64,000 bases of DNA from NCBI GenBank assembly GCA_039519185.1, contig CM076846.1:109464442-109528441 (forward strand), read 5' to 3'. Source of the stretch: Astragalus membranaceus. Taxonomy: Eukaryota > Streptophyta > Magnoliopsida > Fabales > Fabaceae. Within the stretch, counting starts at the first letter, position 1. Every line of letters begins with the position of its first letter. The notes beneath the pieces were generated by a model that had not been told where the DNA came from, made no database searches, and saw only the letters and a list, made by a program, of their open reading frames with translations. Below, in pieces: positions 34,654-47,100 of the stretch. The position numbers were made by a program, and so were the translations under genes.

Positions 34654-36437
34654 ACGGGAAACCCTCCGTTAATGCCATTGGAGATTTTGAGGGGCAATTC
34701 TTGATCAGAAGGGTGGAGGACATCATCACACCTCTAGACCTCATCCATGTTGACTTGTGTCACTTTGGAATTATTATGAAGGGATGCGCCGGAAAAGATT
34801 CGTGTGTTGACCCTCACTGTGTCGGGGCATGTGAAGCATTCAAGCTAGTCCTTCAAGACTTACTAGACCGACACGTAATACAGGTGGGTCTTCAAAAGAA
34901 GGAGGAGGACGTGTTGACTCTCCAGTCAAACATTGACCAGAGCAAGGATATCCGGAAGCTGACTCTGGCTATGCCTAAACCGATCACTATTCAAGTGCCA
35001 ACTCCTTTCCGCTTTAAGGACACCAATGCAATCCCATGGAATTACAATGTGAAGGTTCAGACCACTCCTGATGTCATTAACATCTCAGGGACCAGTGGGA
35101 TGACTCGAAGTGGGTGTATCTATACCCCTGAAAGACTCAGTGGAGAGCGAACAAAAGAAGGGGAAAAAAGAGCCTGTAAAGGCAAAAGCATAGAACAAGA
35201 ACCGGCTGATAAGAATGTGGGTAAAAGGACGCTATCTGAACAAGAAGCTGGTGAATTTTTAAAACTTATGAGACAGAGCGAGTATAAGATAGTTGATCAG
35301 ATGAACCAGACCCCTGCCAAGATATCTCTGTTGTCATTATTGCTCAGCTCCGAAGCCCATCGTGCAGCATTGATGAAAGTATTCAATGAGGCCCATGTCA
35401 CTCATGACATCTTAGTTGGCCAGTTTGATGGGATCGTTGGAAACCTTGTTGCAAGTAATTACCTCACCTTTACTGATGATGAGATTCCGACTGAAGAGAG
35501 GGGACACAACAAAACCTTACACATATCTGTGAAATGTGGAGATTACTCGCTTGCTCGGGTGCTTATTGACAACGGATCGTCCTTGAATGTGTTACCTAGA
35601 TCAACCATGCAAAAATTAGATGTGGATTGTTTATACATGAGCCCTAGCTCTCCATTGGTCAGGGCCTTTGATGGATCGAAAAGGGAGGTCATCGGAGAAA
35701 TGGAGTTACCTGCACAGGTAGGTCCGGAACTCTTCGTAGTGACCTTCCAGGTAATGGATATCGCCCCATCTTACAGTTGTCTTCTGGGAATGGATCCACT
35801 CTGCAGGGGCAGTTCCCTCTTCTTTACATCAAAAGCTCAAGTTTATAGTAAACAACAAACTAGTGGTTGTTTTCGGTGAAGAAGAAACACTGGTAAACAG
35901 GTCATCTCCCACTCGTTACATCGAGGCTGCCGAGGAGTCTTTTGAGACTGCCTTCCAAGCGTTAGAGATTGCCAATGCATCCAGTGTGGGGGAGGGAATC
36001 CCAATGCTGAAGTCTAAGCTGTCCAAGACTGCCATGATGGTTGCTAAGGTCATGGTAGGCAAAGGTTACCAAGCCGGAAGGGGCTTGGAAAAGACCGAGA
36101 AGGGGATCCTGACACCGATACAGCTGCAAGAGAACAAAGATAGACGCGGGATATGGTATTGGCCTGATCGCACTGACAAGAGAAAAATCGCGGAAGAAAA
36201 GAAAGAGCGGAGGTTGGCCAAACTTGAGGGGAGAGAGCCAAATGTGAAGAAGATTATCATCTGCGATATCAAGCAAAGTTTTTAGAGCGTGGGAATGCTG
36301 AATCCCAATCAGATTGCAACAGTTGGAGATGATCTAAATGCTGAAGACGGTGTCCTCAGTCTTGTACGCCCTTATTCTACAAACGAAAGGCTCGAGAATT
36401 GGGAGATCGTCGATTTTCCTGTAGTTTTTCGTTCAAA
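34654..36437 (+). pseudogene. Ogre gag end and aspartic protease, broken
   Basis: Resumes after the solo LTR as a 400-codon block to 35879, then shifts frame into 35863-36285. The protease motif reads LIDNGSSLNVLP near 35560. After it comes a glycine-rich G-patch-like segment (GKGYQAGRGLEKTEKG) near 36060. A stop at 36283-36285 interrupts the frame, which otherwise continues (LNPNQIATVGDD, ENWEIVDFPVVFRS) to the intron donor. The protease would cleave Gag and Pol. Confidence 0.85.
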
Positions 36438-36639
36438 GTAATGTTTCTGTAATGCAATCCTATGGCTCTGCCCAAGGCCTTGGGGTATTTCATTCGTGCA
36501 CACATGTTTCCTTTAAGTATCAGTATCAATAAAATGTTATTTCAGATTCTCCAATGAATTTTAGTTTTCCTTTTCCTTTCGCATTCGCTTTTTATTTTCT
36601 TTTATTCATTTTTCATTCCGTCAATTTATACTAATGCAG
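36438..36639 (+). other. Ogre intron between protease and reverse transcriptase
   Basis: Donor AA|GTAATG at 36438 and acceptor CTAATGCAG ending at 36639, with a strongly pyrimidine-rich stretch before the acceptor and in-frame stops inside. Position matches the intron described for Ogre elements, whose splicing joins gag-protease to RT. The frame after the junction needs one shift, near the A run at 36645-36653, to reach the RT frame. Confidence 0.7.
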
Positions 36640-38566
36640 ATCTGAAAAAAAAACATCTTTGAAAATAACAACGCCAATAATTCATATTGTAACTTTGATC
36701 ACCCCATTAATCCAACTGAGGAAGATGTCGAAGATAACTGGGAAACTCCTCCAGAGTTAATGAGAATGATGGAACAAGAGGGAAAAGTGATTCAACCCCA
36801 CGAGGAATCTACTGAAACAATAAACTTGGGCACAGAGAAAGATAAAAAGAGGTTAAAATTGGCATCACAATGAAAGACAGTGAGCGAGAGAAATTGGTTA
36901 GGCTTTTGTTTAACTATGTTGACGTCTTCGCATGGACATACCAAGACATGCCTGGACTGGACCCCAACATAGTCGAGCATAAGTTACCAGTAAAGACCGA
37001 ATGTCTGCTGGTAAAACAGAAGCTAAGAAGGATGAAGCCAGACATGTCACTGAAAATTAGAGATGAGGTCAAGAAGCAATTCGATGACGGGTTTTTAGCA
37101 GTAGCAAAATACCCTCAGTGGGTAGCCAATATTGTGCCGATTCCAAAGAAAGATGGGAAGGTTCGGATGTGTGTAGACTATCGGGATCTGAATAGAGCCA
37201 GCCCTAAAGATGACTTTCCCTTGCCTCACATTGATATCCTAGTAGATAGCACAGCACAACATTCTCTCTTCTCCTATATGGATGGATATTCCATATATAA
37301 CCAAATCAAGATGGCATCTGAAGACATGGAGAAAACCACTTTCATCACTCTTTGGGGCACCTTCTGCTACAAAGTAATGCCATTCGGCCTAAAGAATGCT
37401 GGTGCAACGTACCAAAGAGCGATGGTAACCTTATTCCATGATATGATGCATAAAGAAATAGAAGTCTACGTGGATGATATGATTGCGAAATCCAAGACTG
37501 AAGAAGAACATGTTGTCAATCTGCAGAAACTCTTTGAACGTCTAAGAAAGTTCAAACTCAGATTAAACCCTGCCAAATGCACTTTCGGTGTTAGATCGGG
37601 AAAGTTGTTGGGGTTCATAGTCAGTCAAAAGGGAATAGAAGTGGATCCAGCCAAAGTGCGAGCGATATTAGAAATGCCAGTGCCTAAAACTGAAAGAGAA
37701 GTTCGTGGGTTCCTGAGAAAATTGAACTACATCTCTAGATTCATATCCCAATTAACATCGACCTGTGAGCCTATCTTCAAATTGTTGTGCAAGAACCAAG
37801 AAACAAAGTGGAATGATGATTGCCAAGAAGCCTTTTGAGAAGATCAAGAGGTACCTCCAAAATCCACCGATTCTGATGCCACCTGTACAGGGCAGACCCC
37901 TCATCCTGTACTTAACAGTGCTAGACAAATCAATGGGTTGTGTACTGGGGCAACACAATGAATCCGGAAATAAAGAACATGCTATACTATCTAAGCAAGA
38001 AGTTCACCGAGTGCGAGACAAGATACTCATTGTTGGAAAGAACGTGTTGTGCTTTGGCCTGGGCTGCACATCATCTGAGGCAGTACATGCTAAGCCGCAC
38101 GACCTGGTTAGTATCTAAAATGGATCCGATCAAGTACATCTTCGAAAAACCCGCACTTACAAGGAGAATCGCTCGTTGGAAAATGCTACTATCTGAATAT
38201 GACCTCTTATATGTCACTCAAAAAGCAATCAAAGGTAGTGCGTTGGCCGAATACTTGGCACACCAGCCTATTGAGGATTACCAATCAATGCAGTGTAATT
38301 TCCCAGATGAAGATATAATGGCTTTGTTCGAGGAAGGAAAATTTCTAGACAATGAAAAGTGGAGAATGTCATTCGACGGCGCTTCCAATTTGTACGGGCA
38401 TGGGGTCGGGGCTGTACTGATTTCTTCAGATAACCGCTTCATACCATTTACTGCTAGATTGAGATTCTATTGCACCAACAACATCGCAAAATATGAAGCG
38501 TGTATCCTAGGCATCAAAGAGGCCCTTGAATGGAAAGTTAAAAGACTCGGTGTATATGGGGACTCA
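36640..38566 (+). pseudogene. Ogre reverse transcriptase and RNase H domains, broken
   Basis: After a linker (PINPTEEDVEDNWETPPELM) the RT block at 36870-37838 has QWVANIVPIPKKDGKVRMC, VMPFGLKNAGATYQ and the catalytic YVDD near 37470. A frameshift at about 37838 leads into the first RNase H; another leads to 37940-38572, where SFDGASNLYGHGVGAV begins the second, archaeal-like RNase H typical of the Tat lineage. A solo LTR interrupts that domain at 38567. Confidence 0.85.
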
Positions 38567-41239
38567 GTGTAACACCCCCTTCTACTAAGCTACTATTTAA
38601 TTCATTTAAGATCAGAGTTTCCAAAAACGTTTTAATGCATCCACAAGAGGGTGCCACATTTCAAAACAACAACGCATAATAGTCTCCAAAATTTAATTCA
38701 TAAAGTCATAAGGTACGATACATAGCACCGCAAATAATCTGTTAGCCTACACCAAAGTAAATCATAATAGTCATCGCAGCGGAATAATCACCAAATCTTA
38801 AAATGCCAAATTACATCACCAATAAAGTTCAAAACATCAAATAAAATAATACTTAAACTAAACGCCCCCGGTGCTACGTATCAGAGTAGACTCAACTGAC
38901 TAGGAGAAGGTACTAGATCACCTTCATTCGCTATCACCTGCACGTTGCCGACATAAGAAGCAACACAAAAGCAGTAGGGTGAGTCTCATTTCATAAGTAA
39001 TAACAAATAAGGTAGGCATCATTTAGAGAAGGCAACTAAGCACACCAATTCCCCACAATAACAACATACCCCATTAATTTTCATTCACCAAGAAACAGCA
39101 CTGAATATTTTCAATCACCGAGAACAACACCAAATATAACTAAATACACCAATTACAATTATCTCCACATACACCATCAATTTATAATCACCAGGAAAAG
39201 TACCGAATGCATGTACAATGTATGAGATGCAACCCAAAACTCCACGGGCACATGCATGTGGATCCATCACCAAAAATTAGCCTTGAGGGCATACACCAAA
39301 ATAAGGCTGAAGCCTTCTGCCCACCAATAAATGCACATGATTATGCGACGCCATGAACAATGCACCATACACACCAAAATCACCACAACAATGCAATAAC
39401 ATGCGCACCAATAATTTATTTAACTCACCAATAGTTTTATTAACTCACCAACACCAAAAGAAAGGTCATAGACCATTGCCTTGAGGGCACTCACCAATAA
39501 ACTCACCAATAATTTATCTCGCCATTTTATATACATCGCCATTATACATCTCCAAAATTTCAGCTCTAAGGATAGCACACCAAGCACAATTAATTACGCG
39601 ACTATATTGTCACCAAAGGACTAAACAACACCCATAGGGACCAAAACAGCACATAGAGTAGCAGCAGCAATATAAACAGCAGCATAAAACAGCAACAGCA
39701 ATACAAAACAGTTCATTTTGCCTTAAAAATAGAATAATCGGTTAGGCCTCTGAATGAGCTCTTCAACGCATCTTAGAACGCCTCAATCGGGTTCCCGGAT
39801 CAAAAGATATCGCGAAAAAAAACAAGGTGCAGAAATTCCGTAACCATGCGCTTACTTTGGCGAATTGATTAAAAAAGTAACCCACACCGGATTTCGACAA
39901 ATAAATACTCGTTGGAAAGCCCTATGGGTCTACTCCTTATTCCTAAGTTCAGTTTTTGAAAACGAGAGTCTAACAGGTACAGTTTTCAAAAACACACATA
40001 CTAGTTTCAAAAGAGGGCAGTTTCTGTTCTTCAAATTCAAGCAGTTCTAAAATGACCAAAACTCAATCAAATTGCATGAAGCTTGTGCATAAACTGGGGA
40101 GAATTCTGTCTAGTTTTCAAAGAAATTTGATTCGTTCGAAAATGAGTTCTTTTGAAAACGCAGTGACCAAAACACTGACCCTATGTCCAGATTGTTTCCA
40201 GAATCCTATCCTAACTTGTGAAATTCATATCTCGAGCTACACAACTCTAAACGCAACCAAACCAGTGCCAAATTAACAAGAATTAAGTATATTTTCTAGA
40301 ACAGTAAACCACATAATTTTTCAGTCAACACAACGTTCCCAGTTACCGAAATACTGAACCTCTACCCAAATCTTTTCCAGAATTTTAACCTAACTTGTTT
40401 CACCTATAACTTAAGTTTTACAACTCCAAATACAACCAAATCAACGCCAAATTAACAAGCATTAAGTCTATTTTCCAGAACAGTAAACCACATAATTTTT
40501 CAGTCAACACAACGTTCCCAGTTACCGAAATACTGAACCTCTACCCAAATCGTTTCCATTCTCGATTTTATTTAGTCATTACAACATACATCTAACTTGC
40601 ATGACTAATATCATGTACATCTCAATACTAATCAATTATGGATTCTACCAAAAATAACATAAGTTCATCATCAACAACATGGATTTAACAATTTACATTC
40701 ATCGTAACAAAAACATCCAAAAACAACAATTCAATTCAATCAATCAAACCCCCCTAAAACCTAACTCATGTGATTCTAATCCTATAAGTTATTAAGGATG
40801 AAAAGAGAGCCCCCTAACCTTTTGTTAATGGAAGAAGATGAAATCCTTTAGCCTTAGAACCTTGGAGCCCTAGCTTTTTCCTTCTCTCTCTCTTTTTCTT
40901 GGTTGGAACTCACACTTTCCTCTTCTTTCTTTTCCTCTCCTAGCCGCTGCCCCTTCCCCTCTTCTCACTTCTCACGCTTCTTTTCTTTTCTTTCTCTCCA
41001 AGTGTCTAAGACAGTAACCCTAGAGCATAAATATTATGGGTCCTAGTGTCTTGGGCTCTTTTTGCCACTTAGTTAATTACTAACACTTCTCCTCTTTTAA
41101 TTAAATTACCACTCCCTCATTTACTACACACCACCCCTTATTTAAATTAAAACACCATTCATTCCTTTTATTATAACCGACCAACATAACACCTAGATAA
41201 ATTAATTAAATAAATACTTGATTATTTTGGGGCGTTACA
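38567..41239 (-). mobile_element. Solo LTR of a Tekay-family element in Ogre RNase H
   Basis: 2673 bases, TGTAACACCCCC ... GGGCGTTACA, with an exact target duplication CTCAG at 38562-38566 and 41240-41244. It shares blocks with the Tekay LTR of this window (CTACGTATCAGAG, AGGGTGAGTCT) and has its CT-rich part near the right end, so it is placed on the minus strand. It holds a tandem repeat at 40180-40557. No ORF of note. Confidence 0.9.
40180..40557. repeat. Tandem repeat of about 179 bases in the solo LTR
   Basis: Sequence around CAGTCAACACAACGTTCCCA recurs at 40322 and 40501 with long matching flanks, about two copies plus a partial third. Internal expansion of the LTR. Confidence 0.75.
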
Positions 41240-42764
41240 CTCAGCCTTAGCATCCATCAAATAAAAGGTGACTGGGAAACCAGAGATTCCAAATTGATCC
41301 CCTATCGCAATCACGTCCAAAATATGATTGAACAGTTCGAGGAGATCACTTTCCACCACCTCCCTCGTGAAGAAAATCAGTTGGCTGACGCCTTAGCGAC
41401 TTTGTCATCAATGTTCAATATCAATGGCAACAAGAGTCTGACATTCATTCGAATTCAACATCGAGACCTACCGACACATCATTGTGTGGCGATCGAAGAA
41501 GAGCCAGATAGTAAATCTTGGTATTACGATATCAAGCACTATCACAAGCAGAGAATACCCTCCTGGTGCCACCGAGAATGATAAGAGGACACTTAGGAGG
41601 TTGTCAATGGGATTCTTCCTAAATGGGGAAGTGCTTTACAAGAGAAATCACGATATGGTCCTCCTAAGATGTGTAGCAAAAGAAGAAGCAGAAAAAATTA
41701 TGAAAGATGTCCATGAAGACTCGTTCGGAACTCATTCTAATGGGCACACCATGGCAAGAAAAATCTTAAGGGTCGTATACTACTGGTTGTCAATGGAGAC
41801 CGACTGCTTTAACTATGTGAGGAAATGCCACAAGTGTCAAGTCTATGCTGATAATATCCATGTGCCACCTGCTTCTTTGAACGTCTTATCAGCTCCATGG
41901 ATGTTCTCAATGTGGGGAATGGATTTCATCGGTCCCATTGAACCTAAGGCATCAAATGGGCATCACTTCATTCTTGTCGCTATTGACTACTTCGCCAAAT
42001 GGGTTGAGGCCGCTTCTTATGCCAGCGTAACAAAATCTGTGGTTGTCAAGTTCATAAAAAGAGATTTGGTCTGCCGTTACGGTCTTCCAAATAAGATCAT
42101 CACAGATAATGGGACTAACCTGAACAACAAGATGATGAAAGAATTGTGTGACGACTTCAAAATCCAACACCATAACTCCTCCCCGTACCGTTCAAAGATG
42201 AATGGGGCAATCTAAGCGGCAAATAAGAACATAAAGAAGATTGTGCAAAATATGGTGGTGACTTTCAAAGACTGGCAGGAAATGCTTCCTTTCGCCTTGC
42301 ATGGATATCAGACCTCAATTCGCACGTCAACAGGGGCAACACCGTTCTCACTAGTATATGGAATGGAAGCAGTTTTTCCCATTGAAGTTGAAATACCCTC
42401 TCTGCGAGTGCTAATGGAAACGAACTTAGAAGAGGCAGAATGGGTTCAAGCTCGTCTAGATCAGTTGAACCTCATAGAGGAAAAGAGAGTGGTTGCTTTG
42501 TGCCATGGGCAGTTGTACCAGCAAAGAATGAAGAAGGCTTATGATAAGAAAGTTCGTCCCCGGCAGTTTCAAGAAGGAGATCTCGTGCTCAAGAAAATTT
42601 TGCCTATCCAAAAGGATTCCTGTGGTAAATGGACCCCTAACTATGAAGGACCTTATGTGGTAAAGAAAGCATTCTCTGGAGGAGCCTTAATTCTCATGAA
42701 AATGGATGGTGAAGACCTCCCACTCCCGGTAAATTTAGATGCAGTTAAGAAGTACTATGCCTAA
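41240..42764 (+). pseudogene. Ogre second RNase H end and integrase, broken
   Basis: Resumes after the solo LTR with the end of RNase H (FHHLPREENQLADALATLSS), changes frame near 41530, then integrase: HHCC finger (H..HSNGH..C..C, about 41720-41835), core motif GMDFIGPIEPKASNG, and TDNGT. The third catalytic position is a stop: TAA at 42213-42215 lies exactly 35 residues after the TDNG aspartate. The frame continues to 42764 (PFSLVYGMEAVFPIE, NYEGPYVVKKAFSGGALIL). Integrase would insert the DNA copy into the genome; this copy cannot. Confidence 0.9.
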
Positions 42765-44148
42765 ATAAATATATGAGAAAAAAGAGAAAGATAGCCAAGC
42801 AAAAATGAGATCGCTAGGTTGAAAACCCGAAAGGGCGGCCTAGGCAAAAATTAGAGCGACCCGGCGGATTGAAAACTCTAAAGAGCAATCCAGGCAAAAA
42901 TTAGGGTCAAAAAGTTGGACTTTGAACGGATACAAAGGCAATCAATACCTCCGAAAGTTGGATGATGAATGCTCAAGGTCATGTGCATGGGTGATTGGCA
43001 TCGTTACTTCAAAGATACAAACAATCAAAAGATCTGTTCTTTCCTTCTCTTTCTTCTTTTTGTAGTTTAAACGCTCGATGTAATTTTCAACCAGTGTGAC
43101 TTTCTGCGCATTTGGTTTCCATTTGAATGTTAAACACTTTCTTTGTTCTCGCATTTCCCTATCTGCTTTAAAAATGATGTTTTATGGTAGATGATACTGA
43201 AGTGCGGAACATGTGCATGATCAAAAGCATTACAATCATTACGAAATTTCTAAAAATCACAAAAAGGAGATGATCTATCATAAACAAATTTGCCAAGAGG
43301 ACGAATCATAATCACTTCAAACGACGAATCATATTCAGTAACACTACTCTATGCCACGCTCATATCTCACGCCGGAAGTCCTGCGAGTTGATGGGACCAG
43401 TAAAGAGAGCCAAAAAAAGAAAAGAAAAAGGCAAAATAAAAAAAAAAGCAAAAGCAAGAAAAGAGAAATCATACCACATTTCATTCATCATGCCGCCAGA
43501 TATCAATCATTGCACATGCTTACACTACATGCACGCATACACCATTCACATCCTTAGGCGCGCCCTATTATAGATAGGATTTCTCTGCCGAGTTGAATTC
43601 AAATTGTAGTATCAGCCCTGAGTTTGGTACCAGTCCTTTGGACCTCGGTGGTCCTTCAGAGCCCCAGCGTTCCTTCAGACCAACATCGGTTCATCAATCC
43701 AGATCGCACGTCGTGTTATCGAGCAACCGACGGATCATCCGACCCCAGATCCTTCAGACTAGTTGTGTCAGCCTAAGACATAGTGGACGTCCTTCGTGGT
43801 CAACATATCAGTTCTAGACCCGATCTTGACCATAATGGCCGCTCGAAAAAAGGCCCTCCTCAAGCTGACCGTTTTACTAGTACCGTTGCTAGTTGGCGCT
43901 TCATCAGACCATCTTGGTCCTTCAAGGCCCAGGCAGCCCCTCAGACCCCATCGGTCCTTCAGTTTAACTCCAGTCAATGCGCCAATTGCGAATTAGACCT
44001 TCAGAGCCCCAGTGCTCCTTCAGATCCCCATTGATCCCTATTTACCGTGTTTTAAGACAAAATTAGTGTTCTTTATCTTTATTTCTATTTTACTTTGAAA
44101 ATTTGAAAAAAAAAACCTTCAAATTTTTGCGCAAAATATAAATAAAGA
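42765..44148 (+). other. Ogre 3' untranslated region with diffuse repeats
   Basis: Near 42800-42900 a block with TTGAAAAC and CAGGCAAAAATTAG or TAGGCAAAAATTAG is repeated. From 43600 to 44035 many scattered TCCTTCAGA and AGCCCCAG motifs occur. A-rich runs at 43410-43460 and 44100 could include the polypurine tract, but none directly abuts the LTR. ORFs here are not genic. Confidence 0.6.
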
Positions 44149-47100
44149 TTTCATACCCTAATTTTGTCCGTTAGACTGATGCAAACCATTTTAATTCGCA
44201 CGCAAGTCGCTTCTAATCGTGCACGCATTTTTGTTCTCGCTGTGCCACGTGTTATTAATTATGCGCGCGTCTTTGCTCTCATTGTTGTGCGAAAAGTAGT
44301 TTGTGCAAGTATACACAATCGCAACAAGTAATACAATGATAAATAGAGATCGTTCCCACAGGAATTGGAATTAATTTAAGAGTTTAAGGATCTTAACAAC
44401 TTAGTGAAACATGTCAAGTGACAATAACAAATGTGAAGTTATAAACATGATAAGTTTGTTGTTAAAGCTGTAGTGAATTTAAGAAGTAATAAAGAGAGTT
44501 GGATAGTTCATATGTTATATAAATTCCCAAGAGTAAAGCGCTATAGCGTTAGACGCTGTAGCGTTAAGCGCTGTAGCGGTATGGAAGCGTGCCTTTCAGT
44601 CACTGTCGTCAGGGTTTTGTTACAAGACTCCTATATGTCTAGGCTCTAAATAAGTTCACCCATGTATAATGAAGAACATACAGCTTTTACCTTATGAACT
44701 ATTACTCCCCTATGTCTAGGGTTAAGTACAAGTTATCTAAATGTCTTTAAATAACCTTTCATTCATATTATTCCTTGAGTTCTTATTCATAGACCATGTT
44801 TGTACCTATGAACCTACTTATTTTAGTTGATCATTCCCAAAACAAGTTTGAAAGCATTATGACACAAGAAATAAAACGCAAACGTGATAACATTACATAA
44901 ACTTTACTCAAGGTTCATTACAAACATGAGAACAATCCAACCACAAAAGTTTAGCTCATGACAAGCTTCATCAAAACAACATAAACTAAAAAGATTATGT
45001 TACCGTATGTGAGCAAGAGAAGGATGTTTACAAAAGATGCACTCCAATAATCCCAAGTCATACACGTTGAATGATGCTTTGTTGTGAGCAAACCGTAGGT
45101 GATGTATGAAACTATACTAAAGTTTAAAGCTTAAAAGTAGAGTAACAATGGAAGAAGTCTAAAATGTCAAGTTAGGTTTTTCTCCAAATCTCTCTACTCT
45201 CTTCTTTCTACGAATACTATCTCCATTCTATTAGTGTCTATATATTTCTATAGTATGGAGAGGATAATACTTAGGTGTTATCTCCAAATCCATAAAGTGG
45301 CTTTACAAAAAAGGGCAATGATTTAAAATTGTCACCAACTATCACTTAAGCTCCAATTAGGACACGCCAAGTGTCTTTTTGAATCCACTTGGAAGTCCCT
45401 ATGTCAAGCTGAGAGGAAGAAGATCAGAGTGATGACTCATTAATCAGCAAGTGGCTTCATAAATATCTAATTGGCCAACCGCTCCATAGCGCTGTAGCGC
45501 TTATCGCTGCATAGCGTCTACCGCTGCAGCACTCAAGCAAAACATCAAAATATTCACAAAGGCATCTATTATGCCCAACATTTATGAAATTAACTCTTAA
45601 CCTCTAATTATGCTCTTAATGACATATTCACATATGAAAGTACTAAAATTACTTGAGAACTCAGTTTGATTTACGTAATAAGGGCATAAATAACTCATAC
45701 AAATATGAGCTATCACTCATCGCGAAAGCGCGTTCGTGTCTAGTCGTATACGAACGTTTATCTTGGTGCTAATTATTTATTGTTATTATGATTATTGTTA
45801 TTTAGTTTAATTTGTTATTATTATTGCTATAGAAAAATATAATAAAAAAATCAGATTGGAATTAATACTTTTTTTATTTTATTATAAACAGTTTTTTTTT
45901 ACAAAATAATGGTACAATATAAAGTCAACTTTGGCATACATGTAGACAAAAAAAAATTAATTACAAAAAGTACAAAAATTAAAAAAACAAAATAAAAATA
46001 AAAAAACAAGGCAGGAGCGCCCCTGTTAGCTGCAGCACTGTTGCTGGCAGCAACATTTGAAGAATGGAGCCATTTGCTCCTTCTCCTTGCTCCCTTGTTT
46101 TTTTCCAAATAAACCCCAACCAAGCCACTTTTTCAGTACTCCCTTGCCACCACCTCTGCGCTGTTTGTTTGTTCTTCAGAATTTGTCCCCAAGAGTTTTT
46201 GATTCCCTGCATCAACACCCACACCTACACCACAACATTTTGACTATAAATACAATAGGCAGCAACAGTAACAGAACACACACTGAGATACACAGAAAAA
46301 ATCAAGAAAAACACTAAGTGATTAAGTTTTCACACCAAAACCCTAGTCAACTAAACACCCGAAGATTCTGAAACAAAGGAGAGGAACACAGTAGCAGTGA
46401 AACGAAAAACGAAGCAGCAAAAGGGAGTAGCAATACCAAACAAGCACGTATTTGAGAAGTCCAGATTTAAGGTTAGTTAGCTATTTCTTTATTTCTAAGA
46501 GATCTGTTCTGAATCTGTTTTTAGGGAATTAAAAACTGTATTTCTATTTGTATCAATTTCATAGGACGTTGGAAAAATAGGATCAAGACTGAAACACTCA
46601 TTTTTAGTTAAAACCGAATGTTCATAACATGGTAGTTATAATACACTGTTAATAAGTTAGGCAAATCACCAGGAAATTTAGAAAAAATAAATAATGAATT
46701 TGGGGAAGGGTTTATGATTAAAACAAAATGAGCATAAAAAGGGTAATAAGTAAAACAAAAAACAATAACTGGAACGCATTTTTGTGAGTACTAGAAACAG
46801 ATCAAACAAGTATGGTCTTTTTCTAAGATGCAGATGAAGAAGTGAGGAAATTAATAGTGGTAAAAAATGAAAGAAATAAAACCTGAAACTCCAACCACCG
46901 TTAGCGGTGGCTGCTGCCGCAAGCTTCGCCAACGTTCCCTTTGTTCTCCCTAAGCCTGTCGCTGTCATGAGGCCGTTGCTCTCACGGTCACTGTTCCAGT
47001 CTCAACCTCAGACCACCGCCGTGCTCCCGCTCTCCTCCCCGCGCTTGCTCTCCCATCACGCCGTCGTTGTCATCGCGCAACACCGGAACTAGTTCGGCGC

